From the NCBI GenBank assembly GCA_030065875.1, contig JASJCR010000043.1, positions 1 to 61,421 of the forward strand: 61,421 nt of DNA, read 5' to 3'. This stretch comes from Ardenticatenaceae bacterium (GTDB lineage Bacteria; Chloroflexota; Anaerolineae; Promineifilales; Promineifilaceae). The position numbers and the translations under genes were made by a program. The number at the start of each line of letters is the position of its first letter. The first letter of the stretch is position 1. The notes under the pieces are model-generated. The model worked only from the letters and a program-made list of their open reading frames with translations. It did not search any database and was not told the origin of the DNA. Shown piece after piece: positions 8,155 to 16,417 of the stretch.

Positions 8155-9618
8155 TTACCGCGATTGTAAAAACGCGGTCAACGCTTCAACCTCTTCTGGG
8201 GTGAGAGAAGTATATCGAGAGGTGACAACAGCCGCTTCACCGCCGTGGGCCACAATGGCATCGTGAATTGTACGGGCCCGGCCGTCGTGCAAATATTGAT
8301 GACGTGATCCCAACCCCCAAAGCGGGGTTGTGCGCCACTCGCGGCCGGTTGCCTCTCCCTGGACGACTTTGTCATCGAGAGCCGGACCCAAATCGTGCAG
8401 CAGCAGATCTGAGTAGAGGTGAACCGGCCGTCCGTCAGCTGTGGTTAAGGTGGGGACGTGGCATTTGGCGCAGCCGATGTCGATAAAAATCGCTTCGCCA
8501 GCCGTAATCTGGGTGGATCCACCGCTCAAGGCTGCCGCAGAATAGCCAGGGTTTGAAGTCGCTTCGACCTCTCCTAAAAAGGGGGTTGATCCCCAGACGA
8601 GGGTGTATCCCAACATGATGCCGAAGACGAAGATGACCAGGGAGGCCAGCGTGGGTCGCATCGCCCACCGCAGCGTTTGGAGGCGGCTGACCGGGGTGCG
8701 CAGCCCCAGGGCGACCATCACGGCCGTCAGCAAAAAGACGTTGGCCTGATTGATCCCGTCAACCCAAAGTGAAGGAATGACGCTGAGGGTGTTTATGAGG
8801 AGCAATACCACGAAGGCCACCACGAACCAGGGGATCAAGGGAGGAGCGCTTTCCCGATCCGGCTCCTGACGCCGCTGGTGTATGCCCAAAATGATGAGGA
8901 GGGGAATCAACATCAGCACCTTGCTGAGCTTGATAACCACGGCCGTATTCCCGGCCGCCTCCGAAACGCTGTATCCGGCACCCACGACCTGAGCCACCTC
9001 ATAAATGGTGGAGCCGATAAAAATGCCGTAGGTGTGATCGGTTAAGCCGGGCAAAAGACCACTCACATAGAGCAGGGGATAGCTGAGCAGGGTCACCGTG
9101 CCCAGAAGAGTAATCAGGGTGATGCCCACGGTTGCCTGGCGCGGTTGGGGCTTGATGATGGCCGCTACGGCCAAAATGGCCGAAGCGCCACAGACTGAGG
9201 TGCCGGCCGCCAGCACGTGGGCCATTTCATCTTCTACTTTGAAAACTTTGCGGGCCAGCCACAGGGTAAAGAAGTAGGTGGCGCTTAATACAACGGCCGC
9301 AATCAAAAAGGGGAGCAGGCCGATGTCGGCTACCTGCTGCAGGGTCACCCGGAAGCCGACCAGAGCCACCGAAAGACGCAAAATCTTTTTCACGACAAAG
9401 GTTAAGCCTGGGTCAAGGGCGGCCGGGGTGCCAAAGCTGGAGCCGATCAGCAGACCCACAATAATGGCGATGAGGAGCGGGCTTTGAGCAAAAACACCGC
9501 CCAACCCGCGGGATAAAAATACGGCGACCGCGCCGAGGGCAAATGCGGCCAGAACCCCCGGCCGGAGCTCCTGAAAGCGATCCCGATTGATGTATTTTGA
9601 AAGTTGGAGTGAACTCAT
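8155..9618 (-). CDS. YeiH/UPF0324-type transporter fused to C-terminal half of a di-heme oxidoreductase
   Basis: A 487-residue chimera. Residues 1 to about 350 form a polytopic YeiH-family (UPF0324, putative sulfate exporter) protein with the family's GTSVCGASAI and EVAQVVGAG motifs and about ten membrane segments. From about residue 358 the sequence matches the second heme domain of the DHOR (COG3488-like thiol oxidoreductase) family: CAKCH at 383-387, then YSDLLLHDLGPALDD, EWRTTPLWGLG, LHDGRA and HGGEA. The matching first half of a DHOR is encoded by the gene just upstream (9819-11912). Ancestral continuity can be read across the junction, so the fusion looks like the result of the transporter gene inserting into a DHOR gene. 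Whether the heme domain is exported and loaded depends on a periplasmic C-terminus. Confidence 0.88.
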   Translation of the reverse strand: MSSLQLSKYINRDRFQELRPGVLAAFALGAVAVFLSRGLGGVFAQSPLLIAIIVGLLIGSSFGTPAALDPGLTFVVKKILRLSVALVGFRVTLQQVADIGLLPFLIAAVVLSATYFFTLWLARKVFKVEDEMAHVLAAGTSVCGASAILAVAAIIKPQPRQATVGITLITLLGTVTLLSYPLLYVSGLLPGLTDHTYGIFIGSTIYEVAQVVGAGYSVSEAAGNTAVVIKLSKVLMLIPLLIILGIHQRRQEPDRESAPPLIPWFVVAFVVLLLINTLSVIPSLWVDGINQANVFLLTAVMVALGLRTPVSRLQTLRWAMRPTLASLVIFVFGIMLGYTLVWGSTPFLGEVEATSNPGYSAAALSGGSTQITAGEAIFIDIGCAKCHVPTLTTADGRPVHLYSDLLLHDLGPALDDKVVQGEATGREWRTTPLWGLGSRHQYLHDGRARTIHDAIVAHGGEAAVVTSRYTSLTPEEVEALTAFLQSR

Positions 9619-9818
9619 GCGATACGATTTTTAATGCTAGTTGCTACCTTATCTTCCCGGTGAATAACTGAGGGTGACACCCAACCCCCACCTCAATCCT
9701 CCCCCACGGGGGGAGGATGCCTGCCTCCCCTCCCATTGGGAGGGGAATGAGGGGAGGGCGAATGACCCCTTCAACTACGGGATCTGTGGACGATTTTTCA
9801 TAACTTCTTTTGGAAACA
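9619..9818. repeat. spacer with two GC-rich hairpins
   Basis: The 200-base gap between the truncated DHOR gene and the YeiH fusion holds two adjacent hairpins: ATCCTCCCCC/GGGGGAGGAT (9696-9718) and TCCCCTCCC/GGGAGGGGA (9726-9746). A similar CCCCCTCC/GGAGGGGG hairpin occurs at 56798-56818, so this is a dispersed intergenic repeat type. It might act as a transcription stop or processing site. Confidence 0.6.
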
Positions 9819-11912
9819 TTATGAATCCGGGTTTGGAAATGAAAGGGACGCGATAAACGCTTTTAGGGCGGTGATCAGGGTCCCGTCATCCTCCACTTCG
9901 ATCGGATCTTCGCCGGACTGAGAGTTTGGTCTCCGCTGGGTGACTGCGGCGTGTGGATTGGTGATACCCAATTCGTTGGCCATGGCTACCCCGATCATTT
10001 CATCCAAGGTGGCCACGTCCGCTTTCCAGCCAAACCGGCCGACCGTTGTCGACCCATCTGCCTGGGTGATGATGTGAGCCCGGCCGTAAATACCGTCTCC
10101 CTTATCAACCGCCTGGGCCAATATCACCTCATCCGGAATTTGATCGATGAGATCAAGACCGTAAAGCGCAGGCGCGGTACGCAGAGAAACCACGTTGGCC
10201 TGATCCGGAATTCCGACCGTTAAGTCAAAATGCTCAGCGGCGGGCTGAATCACGTGGGAGCGGACCACCGGACCTCCCTGAGAAATCAGCGGATCAAAGG
10301 TGTCGCTGTTTTCATCCCAAAATCCGACTCGGGCCACCATCGTTTCCTCGTTTGCCCCCATACCGCCGGTGGTGGGATGGCTGTGGCAGGCCACGCAGGA
10401 TGTTTGGTTGAAGAGCGGGCCTAACCCGTCAGCGGCCGTAAATTCCTGAGAAAAAGCGACTTCCCCTGCGGCGATTAAGGCCGGATCGAGATCAGTTTGA
10501 GCGGTGTCGTAGCGATTTTGGTTAGAAAGCGGTCCATGTTGATCGAAGGCCGACACCTCGATCAACATGCCTTCATAACCCGGGAAGTCCGGGTGGGCGG
10601 CCGAGAGGGTCAAAAAAAGGCGCTGCCCATCAGCTGAAACCGCCATCCCCTGCAGCTGATTTGCAGACAGGACTCCTATCCCCGGCAGGTTGATGCGGGC
10701 CTGGGCGATCACCAGACCGTCCTGAGTCAAGCGCACCAGTGATCCATCCCCGCGATTGGCGACATAGAGGTCAGAGCCACCGGCCAGGGTGGTGTGACTG
10801 CTAAAGCGGGGATTGGCGATTTCCGGCAGGGTGGGTGAGAGGTCAACCGGATTATTCAATTCAGGCGGATTTAAATAAGCGGTTGAGGCGACCTTAAAAA
10901 CCTGGCCGTCATCGGTCAGGGTAAGTTTGGCCAGTCGATTTTGCGATCCATCGGCAATAAACAGGATGGATGAGGGAATCCAGTTGAAGGCGATGCCGAT
11001 CACACCTCCGTTTTCAATCCCGTTTGTGGTTTTCGGGTCGATGTCGAGTGAAGAAACCGTTTCGGCCGAGGCCAGCCCATCAACCCCATCCGCCACGTGA
11101 ACCTGAACGACACTGCCATCCATTTGGACGACGGCAAAAACGGCAAAGCCGCTGTCATCGGGGGAAATGCCCATAAAGGCCGTTCCGGCTGCGGCCGGGT
11201 AAAGCGCCCCTTCGATGATGGGCACCTCGCGATTGGTTTGTGCCCCGGCAAAAACGCCGCCTGCAGTGGGGCTTGGGGGTCCGGCCAGCGGATGACCGGT
11301 GGGGTCAATCACGGTACTGGTTCCCAAACCGCCGATCCCTTCGGGGACGTTGGCAAACCACGGCCGGCCAAAAGCGTTGTTAATTGAGATGTAACGCGGA
11401 TTGGCCACGGCCGGCTGCATGGCGGTCACCGCTGCAGGATTGTGGTGACGGTTCAAAAAATCTGGGGTTTGCCCGGTAAAAAATTGCACGTCCCCATTAA
11501 GGATTGCTGCCTGTCCGTTTTGAGCGGCAAAATCGGGCGGAATGAGCAGCGGTTGAGCAGCGGCCGGATTAATCGAAAGAATCGCCCCGGCCGCCTGACT
11601 GGCCACCCCCAAGGGAGCACCAAAATTTGAGCCGCTGGCTACCAAAAGGCGGTCAGGGTCCAAAATTTTGCCGGGTTCGGTGGCCGCGGCAAATTCCGGA
11701 TTGCTGGGGATGGCCCCACCGCTGTGAAACGCCCCGACCTGGCGCACGCCACCAACCGCAGGGAGGCCAACGGCGATGAGACGTGCCTCCAAGGTAATCT
11801 GAGGCGTGTTGCCCTGGGCCTGCACGTATGACAGCGAGCCGCTGATAAAAAGGAGAAGCATGATGAAGCGGCTCAGGGTGGCCGGGCCGCTACTCTGTCG
11901 CCGAACTTTCAT
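9819..11912 (-). CDS. beta-propeller protein with N-terminal half of a di-heme oxidoreductase (truncated DHOR)
   Basis: A 697-residue exported protein. It has a signal peptide (residues 1-33, cut near YVQAQ), then a propeller-like region (about 40-455) with Pro/Gly/Asn-rich repeats and a short SMP-30/NHL look. The first heme domain of the DHOR family follows (about 460-697): CVACH at 506-510, RVGFWDEN, SLRTAPALYGLDLIDQIPDE and GRFGWKADVATL. Family members normally continue after a helix like LITALKAFIASLS into a second CxxCH domain. Here the frame stops four residues later (NPDS), and the missing half is found at the end of the next gene. Its start overlaps the stop of the upstream SPFH gene by 23 bases, suggesting coupled translation. 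A two-protein complex rebuilding the enzyme is possible but unproven. Confidence 0.85.
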   Translation of the reverse strand: MKVRRQSSGPATLSRFIMLLLFISGSLSYVQAQGNTPQITLEARLIAVGLPAVGGVRQVGAFHSGGAIPSNPEFAAATEPGKILDPDRLLVASGSNFGAPLGVASQAAGAILSINPAAAQPLLIPPDFAAQNGQAAILNGDVQFFTGQTPDFLNRHHNPAAVTAMQPAVANPRYISINNAFGRPWFANVPEGIGGLGTSTVIDPTGHPLAGPPSPTAGGVFAGAQTNREVPIIEGALYPAAAGTAFMGISPDDSGFAVFAVVQMDGSVVQVHVADGVDGLASAETVSSLDIDPKTTNGIENGGVIGIAFNWIPSSILFIADGSQNRLAKLTLTDDGQVFKVASTAYLNPPELNNPVDLSPTLPEIANPRFSSHTTLAGGSDLYVANRGDGSLVRLTQDGLVIAQARINLPGIGVLSANQLQGMAVSADGQRLFLTLSAAHPDFPGYEGMLIEVSAFDQHGPLSNQNRYDTAQTDLDPALIAAGEVAFSQEFTAADGLGPLFNQTSCVACHSHPTTGGMGANEETMVARVGFWDENSDTFDPLISQGGPVVRSHVIQPAAEHFDLTVGIPDQANVVSLRTAPALYGLDLIDQIPDEVILAQAVDKGDGIYGRAHIITQADGSTTVGRFGWKADVATLDEMIGVAMANELGITNPHAAVTQRRPNSQSGEDPIEVEDDGTLITALKAFIASLSFPNPDS

Positions 11913-13566
11913 CTTGTGCTTCCGCCTGAATGTTCATAAATTCGAGTAGGTTTCCGGCACCGAGGACGGCCGCCTGCCCGGCCAGTCCTTCGGCATCACC
12001 GGTCACATAGACCATGGGTACTTTGATAAGATCCGGGTTTACCTGAGCTGCGGCCAGCAGTTCTTCAAGTAAAACCAGCTGGAGCACCCCATCCTCAGAA
12101 AGAACCTCAACAATTTCGAGGTACCGTAGACGTTCCCCTTCTCCAAGCTTTTGGGCGGCCTGGGCTTCGAGGGCGGCGATTTCAACCGCCAGCTCCGCGG
12201 CTACCAGGTTGGCCTGCTGATCGGCTAGAGCGGCCGTATTTTCAGCTTCGATACGGGTTTGCTGCGTCCGTTCTTCCTGTTCGTAGGTGGTTTGCAGCTG
12301 TGCTGCGAGCAGCTGCCGCTGCTGAACCGCCTGCAGCTCCGCTGGCAGAGCCACGTCGCCAAAGTTAACGGCGTGCACCGTTACTCCAATCGTTTGGCCA
12401 TAGCTTTGCATCGCTTCTTCCACGGCCGCTTCGAGGGCTGCCCGATCTTCAATTAAGTCGAGCACGCGCCGTTCATCGGTTTCCAGCACATCGCGGACGG
12501 CGTTGCGCAAGGTTGGGGTAATCAGGGTTTTTTCGAGGGTGTTTAAATCTCCCACGCTGGCCAGCAAAATAGGTGCTTGCAGGGCATCGACCTGTATAAC
12601 CGCCTGAATTTCCAGCGGAACCGGCCAACCTTCGATGTTGACGACGATTGCGCTGCCGGCCGCCTCGTCCGGTACCTCGACCGTCTGGCTGGAGACCTGC
12701 TCGCTGATTTTGCCCTGTTGATCAACCGTTAAGTCGACCGCATAGCGCTCGTGACCGCCGCGGTAAAGCAGCGACTGGGCCTGAGTGGGGATGATTGTGG
12801 CCTGATAAGCGAGGCGATTGAGGTAGTAGCGGCCGGGCAGAAGAGGCTGTTCCCAAATACCGCTGCATCCCTGCGGGACGAGATTGACCGCTAATGCCTG
12901 GCTGTCGGTGAATGCGGGATTTGACGAAGAAATAGGGTCCGGACAATCGGCCGATTCCTGCACGTTTGATTTGATCACCGCGACCGATCCGGCCTCGACA
13001 TCGAGGGCCGGCTGTAGGGAGACGTCAAATAAGTAGCGGTTGAGGCGGTATTGTCCGGGTTGCAGAATGGTCAGCTGAGTGCCTTTAACCCCTCCGTTTT
13101 GGATAAAGTAGGCGGCTTGCAGCATCTCGGCCGTTTCCTCTTCGGGCCACGCTTCAGCCAGGTAGCTGCCCTGGGAAAGCGGTACGCCCGCCTTGGCCGT
13201 GATGATTCCGTACTGATCGTTCGGAATCGAGATCACGGGAAAAGTTTCTACCTGATAAATTACTTTTAGGAGAGGTTTAAAATGTATGCCCGGTCCGAGG
13301 GTGTCCGCTTGAGGGCCGTTTTGACCGGGTAAGGCGATCAGCTGCCCTTCCGGTAAAGGCTGGCCAAAATAAATGCGGCTTAAATGCCCAACCTGGCCCG
13401 AAGGGACCGTGTAAAATGAGATCGATGCCAGCATCACACCGGCTGTGAGGATACCTAGAAAGATCGATAAACTTCGAAATCGTGCCGCTCTGGACACAAC
13501 CACCGGAATTAGGATACTCAAAATTAAAAGTAGTCCGGCAAACAACAATATAAGAATTGGTAGCAT
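11890..13566 (-). CDS. large SPFH/band-7 domain membrane protein
   Basis: A 558-residue membrane protein with two hydrophobic segments at the N-terminus (about 3-24 and 34-52). A band-7-like start follows (VPSGQVGHLSRIYFGQPLPEG). An SPFH core with SVAVIKSNVQES and an Ala/Glu/Gln-rich coiled coil (about 395-480, with YEQEERTQQTRIEAENTAAL) lead to an acidic C-terminus ending in ESSATE. It probably forms oligomeric scaffolds at the cytoplasmic membrane. It is longer than typical prohibitins because of an insert at about 100-300. It is the first gene of a minus-strand group with the DHOR fragment, whose start codon lies inside its end. The ATG at 13566 is followed directly by the hydrophobic segment. 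Confidence 0.85.
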   Translation of the reverse strand: MLPILILLFAGLLLILSILIPVVVSRAARFRSLSIFLGILTAGVMLASISFYTVPSGQVGHLSRIYFGQPLPEGQLIALPGQNGPQADTLGPGIHFKPLLKVIYQVETFPVISIPNDQYGIITAKAGVPLSQGSYLAEAWPEEETAEMLQAAYFIQNGGVKGTQLTILQPGQYRLNRYLFDVSLQPALDVEAGSVAVIKSNVQESADCPDPISSSNPAFTDSQALAVNLVPQGCSGIWEQPLLPGRYYLNRLAYQATIIPTQAQSLLYRGGHERYAVDLTVDQQGKISEQVSSQTVEVPDEAAGSAIVVNIEGWPVPLEIQAVIQVDALQAPILLASVGDLNTLEKTLITPTLRNAVRDVLETDERRVLDLIEDRAALEAAVEEAMQSYGQTIGVTVHAVNFGDVALPAELQAVQQRQLLAAQLQTTYEQEERTQQTRIEAENTAALADQQANLVAAELAVEIAALEAQAAQKLGEGERLRYLEIVEVLSEDGVLQLVLLEELLAAAQVNPDLIKVPMVYVTGDAEGLAGQAAVLGAGNLLEFMNIQAEAQDESSATE

Positions 13567-13719
13567 GGGATACTCCTACCGTTCGAGATGTTTTACTGTG
13601 CAACGCCAATGGAACCGGAGCTTATCATAGGCAACCGGTGAGAAAAGGGGTGTTGTCTGTAGTACTAAAGGGGTGAAAATATCCCAAAAAAGGGGAGTTT
13701 GGGCCTGTTTGGGCTGGAT

Positions 13720-14004
13720 TTAATGACGCAAATTAAGATACTGCTTAATATTGCCGATAAATCCGCTAGCGATGAGGCCGTTAAAGATAATGAGAGCGAT
13801 GATCGGCACAAGACGACCGGAGTGCCAAAATTCTGTCAGGCGTATCCAGCCAATCAGGGCAAAGCCTTGCAGAAGAAGGCATAAGATCGTAGTGGCTATC
13901 GCTTCCAGCAGCCGCTGACGGTATGTTGTGGTTTTTGCAGCCGCAGAGAAACTGCGACGAGCACTAACTTTGATCGTAGGTTGATTGTGACTTTGATTGA
14001 GCAT
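13720..14004 (-). CDS. small hypothetical membrane protein
   Basis: A 94-residue protein with a basic N-terminus (about 1-32) and two predicted membrane helices (about 33-53, ILCLLLQGFALIGWI, and 65-85, VPIIALIIFNGLIASGFIG). I do not recognise the family. The ATG at 14004 has no good ribosome-binding site upstream, which lowers confidence. It lies alone between the SPFH gene and the RAYT element. Confidence 0.45.
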   Translation of the reverse strand: MLNQSHNQPTIKVSARRSFSAAAKTTTYRQRLLEAIATTILCLLLQGFALIGWIRLTEFWHSGRLVPIIALIIFNGLIASGFIGNIKQYLNLRH

Positions 14005-14213
14005 AACTAGAATTTATTTTTTCAATTTTGTAACAATAAAATTAAACACAATAAATGTGAAGTTTTCACCATCCATTAGTCCTGCCTTTTTGGAGTAGAG
14101 GGCTAAAGATGAGCGAAAAGACGACACGTTTACTTTAATCAGCAATCGTGATTTGATCATTAATTTAATTGTGGAGATGTAGGATAAGATGTCATTTCCT
14201 GGTATATTTCAAA

Positions 14214-14243
14214 GGTGGGTTTCATCTAAGAGGTGAGTCCCAC
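14214..14243. repeat. left REP-like hairpin of the RAYT unit
   Basis: GGTGGGTTTCATC, loop TAAGA, then GGTGAGTCCCAC forms an imperfect stem with G-T pairs, about 30 bases upstream of the transposase start. A nearly identical hairpin with the same loop lies just past the transposase gene at 14841-14871. The loop orientation shows that both copies are direct rather than inverted. Confidence 0.75.
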
Positions 14244-14271
14244 ATAAAACCTACACAACGAGGGAGACATC

Positions 14272-14823
14272 ATGTCCAAAGCAAGGCGACCGCCTTACAT
14301 GCCTGGCCACTATTACCATATCTACAATCGAGGGGCGCATAAAGCCTCGATTTTTCATGAACCCACCAACTATTTATTTGTGATTGGGCAGCTAAAAAAA
14401 TACGTTCAGAAGTACAACATATCTTTGATTGTTTATTGCTTGTTGCCGAATCATTATCATTTACTTGCCCGTCAGAATAACGACATGCGTGTCGGCTTGC
14501 TGGCCCAGCACACGTTCAACAGTTACTCCAAGGCGTACAATAAAAGATATAGTCACAGCGGAACCCTATTTGAGGGACCCTTTGAAATTGAATTGATAAA
14601 ACAGGAATCACATCTACGCCACTTATGTCGTTACATCCATGCCAATCCGGTTAAGCACAGGATTGTTTCTCACCCAGCAGAGTGGCCATATTCAAATTAT
14701 CTTGACTGGGTAGGCGCTCGTCGCGGGAAACTTGTTGTTCCTGAGTTTGTGACTTCTTTCTTTGGCTCGGTTGAAATGTACATTCGTTATGTGGATGAAT
14801 ACCTGCAAAGACTTGGAAGTTGA
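14272..14823 (+). CDS. REP-associated tyrosine transposase (RAYT, Y1/HUH family)
   Basis: A 183-residue single-strand DNA transposase of the IS200-like Y1 superfamily. The metal-binding HUH motif is HYH at 61-63 within LLPNHYHLL. The conserved tyrosine lies in the YIHANPVK segment (Tyr121). The N-terminus MSKARRPPYMPGHYYHIYNRG is typical for the family. GAGGGAG just upstream gives a good ribosome-binding site. Hairpins with the same loop flank the gene, as expected for REP sequences mobilised or bound by RAYTs. The frame is intact, so the protein may be functional. It sits upstream of an aldo/keto reductase on the other strand. Confidence 0.92.
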   Translation: MSKARRPPYMPGHYYHIYNRGAHKASIFHEPTNYLFVIGQLKKYVQKYNISLIVYCLLPNHYHLLARQNNDMRVGLLAQHTFNSYSKAYNKRYSHSGTLFEGPFEIELIKQESHLRHLCRYIHANPVKHRIVSHPAEWPYSNYLDWVGARRGKLVVPEFVTSFFGSVEMYIRYVDEYLQRLGS

Positions 14824-14840
14824 AGGGTTTAGTTTGTTTA

Positions 14841-14871
14841 GGTGGGTCTCATCTAAGAGATGAAACCCACC
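14841..14871. repeat. right REP-like hairpin of the RAYT unit
   Basis: GGTGGGTCTCATC, loop TAAGA, then GATGAAACCCACC forms an almost perfect 13-bp stem. It lies 17 bases after the transposase stop and 8 bases before the aldo/keto reductase stop on the other strand, so it may also stop transcription from both sides. It shares loop and most stem bases with the copy at 14214-14243. Confidence 0.8.
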
Positions 14872-14879
14872 TGGGAGAT

Positions 14880-15860
14880 TTAACCATGCCCAAAAATCTG
14901 ATGGGGTATGTAGGGTTCCTCAAGACGCTCAATTTCTTCTTCAGACAGCTTGATCTCAGTGGCGGCAATCGCCTCTTCAAGCTGGTACATCTTGCTGGCA
15001 CCGACGATTGGGGCGGTGACGCCTGGTTTGTGTAACAGCCAGGCCAGGGCGATTTGGGCGGGTTTGACCCCTCTAGCGGCCGCTAAATTTTTGACCTGGT
15101 CTACGATATCAAAATCGGCATCCTGATAATACATATGGTGAGCAAAATCGTCGCTTTTCGATCGTTTGGTGGGGGTGTGATCCTCGCGGGAGCGATTGCC
15201 GGCCAGGAAGCCACGAGCTAAGGGGGACCAGGGAATCAGACCGACACCCATATCGATGCACTGAGGAATCATCTCACGCTCTTCTTCGCGATAAACGAGA
15301 TTGTAGTGATTTTGCATCGACGCAAATTTGGTCCAGCCGTTGGTCTGAGCGACGTACTGGGCGCGGGCAAATTGCCAGGCAAACATGCTCGAAGCACCGA
15401 TGTAGCGCGCCTTGCCTGCCTTAACGACATCATGCAGCGCTTCCATGGTTTCTTCGATTGGCGTTTCATAATCCCACCGGTGAATTTGATAAAGGTCAAC
15501 GTAATCGGTCCCCAGCCGGCGCAGTGAGTTGTCGATGGCATCCATAATGTGCTTGCGCGACAATCCACCCCCGTTTGGGCCTTTGCCGATAGGAAAATAC
15601 ACTTTGGTGGCGATAACCACCTCTTCACGTGTAGAAAACTCTTTGAGCAGCCGGCCGGTCACCTCTTCACTGACCCCCAACGAGTACATATCGGCCGTAT
15701 CAAAGAAGTTGATGCCGGCCTCAATCGCTTTCTTGACAAACGGCCGCCCCTCGTCCTCAGTCAATACCCAATCTCGCCAGGTCGGGGTGCCATAGGTCAT
15801 CATGCCCAAACAAATGCGAGATACTTTTAAACCAGATTTTCCAAGATTTTTGTATTCCAT
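14880..15860 (-). CDS. aldo/keto reductase
   Basis: A 326-residue NAD(P)H-dependent oxidoreductase of the aldo/keto reductase family (YajO/Tas-like, potassium-channel beta-subunit branch). The catalytic tetrad is visible: Asp54 and Tyr59 in FFDTADMYS, Lys86 in VIATKV and His127 in YQIHRWD. The C-terminal cofactor-binding region GVTAPIVGASKMYQLEEA is also typical. It probably reduces small carbonyl compounds in the cytoplasm. The start is ATG 15860 (MEYKNLGKSG), with GAGG five bases upstream; an in-frame TTG at 15878 would add six residues. No pathway neighbour is evident. Confidence 0.93.
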   Translation of the reverse strand: MEYKNLGKSGLKVSRICLGMMTYGTPTWRDWVLTEDEGRPFVKKAIEAGINFFDTADMYSLGVSEEVTGRLLKEFSTREEVVIATKVYFPIGKGPNGGGLSRKHIMDAIDNSLRRLGTDYVDLYQIHRWDYETPIEETMEALHDVVKAGKARYIGASSMFAWQFARAQYVAQTNGWTKFASMQNHYNLVYREEEREMIPQCIDMGVGLIPWSPLARGFLAGNRSREDHTPTKRSKSDDFAHHMYYQDADFDIVDQVKNLAAARGVKPAQIALAWLLHKPGVTAPIVGASKMYQLEEAIAATEIKLSEEEIERLEEPYIPHQIFGHG

Positions 15861-16204
15861 TACCACCTCTTTTTTCAATTGAATTTTTCACCCAAAGCTA
15901 CGAATTGGGATCGTATCCCAAATACTCAACCTCAATCAGATGAAAATCGATGGCTTGGGTAGCTTCGGTCACTATTAACCTGTTCACGATCCGCCCATGC
16001 ATTGTCCCAAGATATTCCATCATACTGAAGCTTAGTAAGTTCAATATTTGACGTGATATCAGTGTTTGGATCCACATACAATCGCAAACTTTGATCCCTT
16101 CTGACCAAATTAGTTAATCGTAACTCAAGCTGCACCCAAACCCTCCCGATGAATTTTGAAGATTTACAAATAAATACGGATATGAACCGACTCTCAAAAC
16201 AAGC

Positions 16205-16275
16205 CCGTCATCCCCGCGCAGGCGGGGATCCATCGGTGGCGATCTAATGGATTCCCGCTTTCGCGGGAATGACGG
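16205..16275. repeat. REPIN/MITE-like palindromic repeat (GTCATCCCCGCG type)
   Basis: The 71-base element starts CCGTCATCCCCGCG and ends with GCGGGAATGACGG. Each half is itself a hairpin (CCCCGC/GCGGGG and CCCGC/GCGGG), and the two halves are inverted copies joined near ATCCAT...ATGGAT. This is the widespread GTCATTCCCGCGAA-type dispersed repeat seen in many bacterial genomes. Its sequence is unlike the hairpins that flank the RAYT gene 1.4 kb away. Confidence 0.85.
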
Positions 16276-16355
16276 CGCTGTATCGGTATTAATTTGTTAA
16301 AACTCAATATTCATCGGCCAAAGGGAAGGTAATTCCATTTTCTAAAGACACCTGT

Positions 16356-16391
16356 GGTTCCTCCTACAGTAGATAAACTGCAGGAGGAACC
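16356..16391 (-). terminator. hairpin terminator of the 4714-residue surface protein gene
   Basis: GGTTCCTCCTACAG and CTGCAGGAGGAACC pair (14 bp, one wobble) around the loop TAGATAAA. It lies 27 bases past the stop codon. No long T-run follows on the minus strand, so it may be a factor-assisted stop or an mRNA-stabilising structure. Confidence 0.6.
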
Positions 16392-16417
16392 TGCTTTTGG
16401 GGCAACTGAGGTGAGGT

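Larger units (their letters stand above)
15861..16417. other. intergenic region with REPIN-like palindrome and terminator
   Basis: This 557-base gap has no well-supported gene. A 67-codon frame at 15932-16135 (minus) starts with GTG after GGGAGGG but resembles nothing I know; it could be a small gene or a gene remnant. A REPIN-like palindrome lies at 16205-16275 and a strong hairpin at 16356-16391. Confidence 0.5.

Noticed and set aside
8155..11912. Explanation of the YeiH-DHOR arrangement as a simple sequencing frameshift
   Set aside because: The two DHOR halves are separated by a whole transporter gene and 200 bases of spacer, with both frames open; a single-base error cannot produce this. 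A misassembly remains possible and is listed as a refuting result.
15932..16135. 67-residue open frame on the minus strand with GGGAGGG and GTG start
   Set aside because: No recognisable family or domain; composition is not clearly coding. It may be a small gene or remnant, so it is mentioned only in the intergenic entry.
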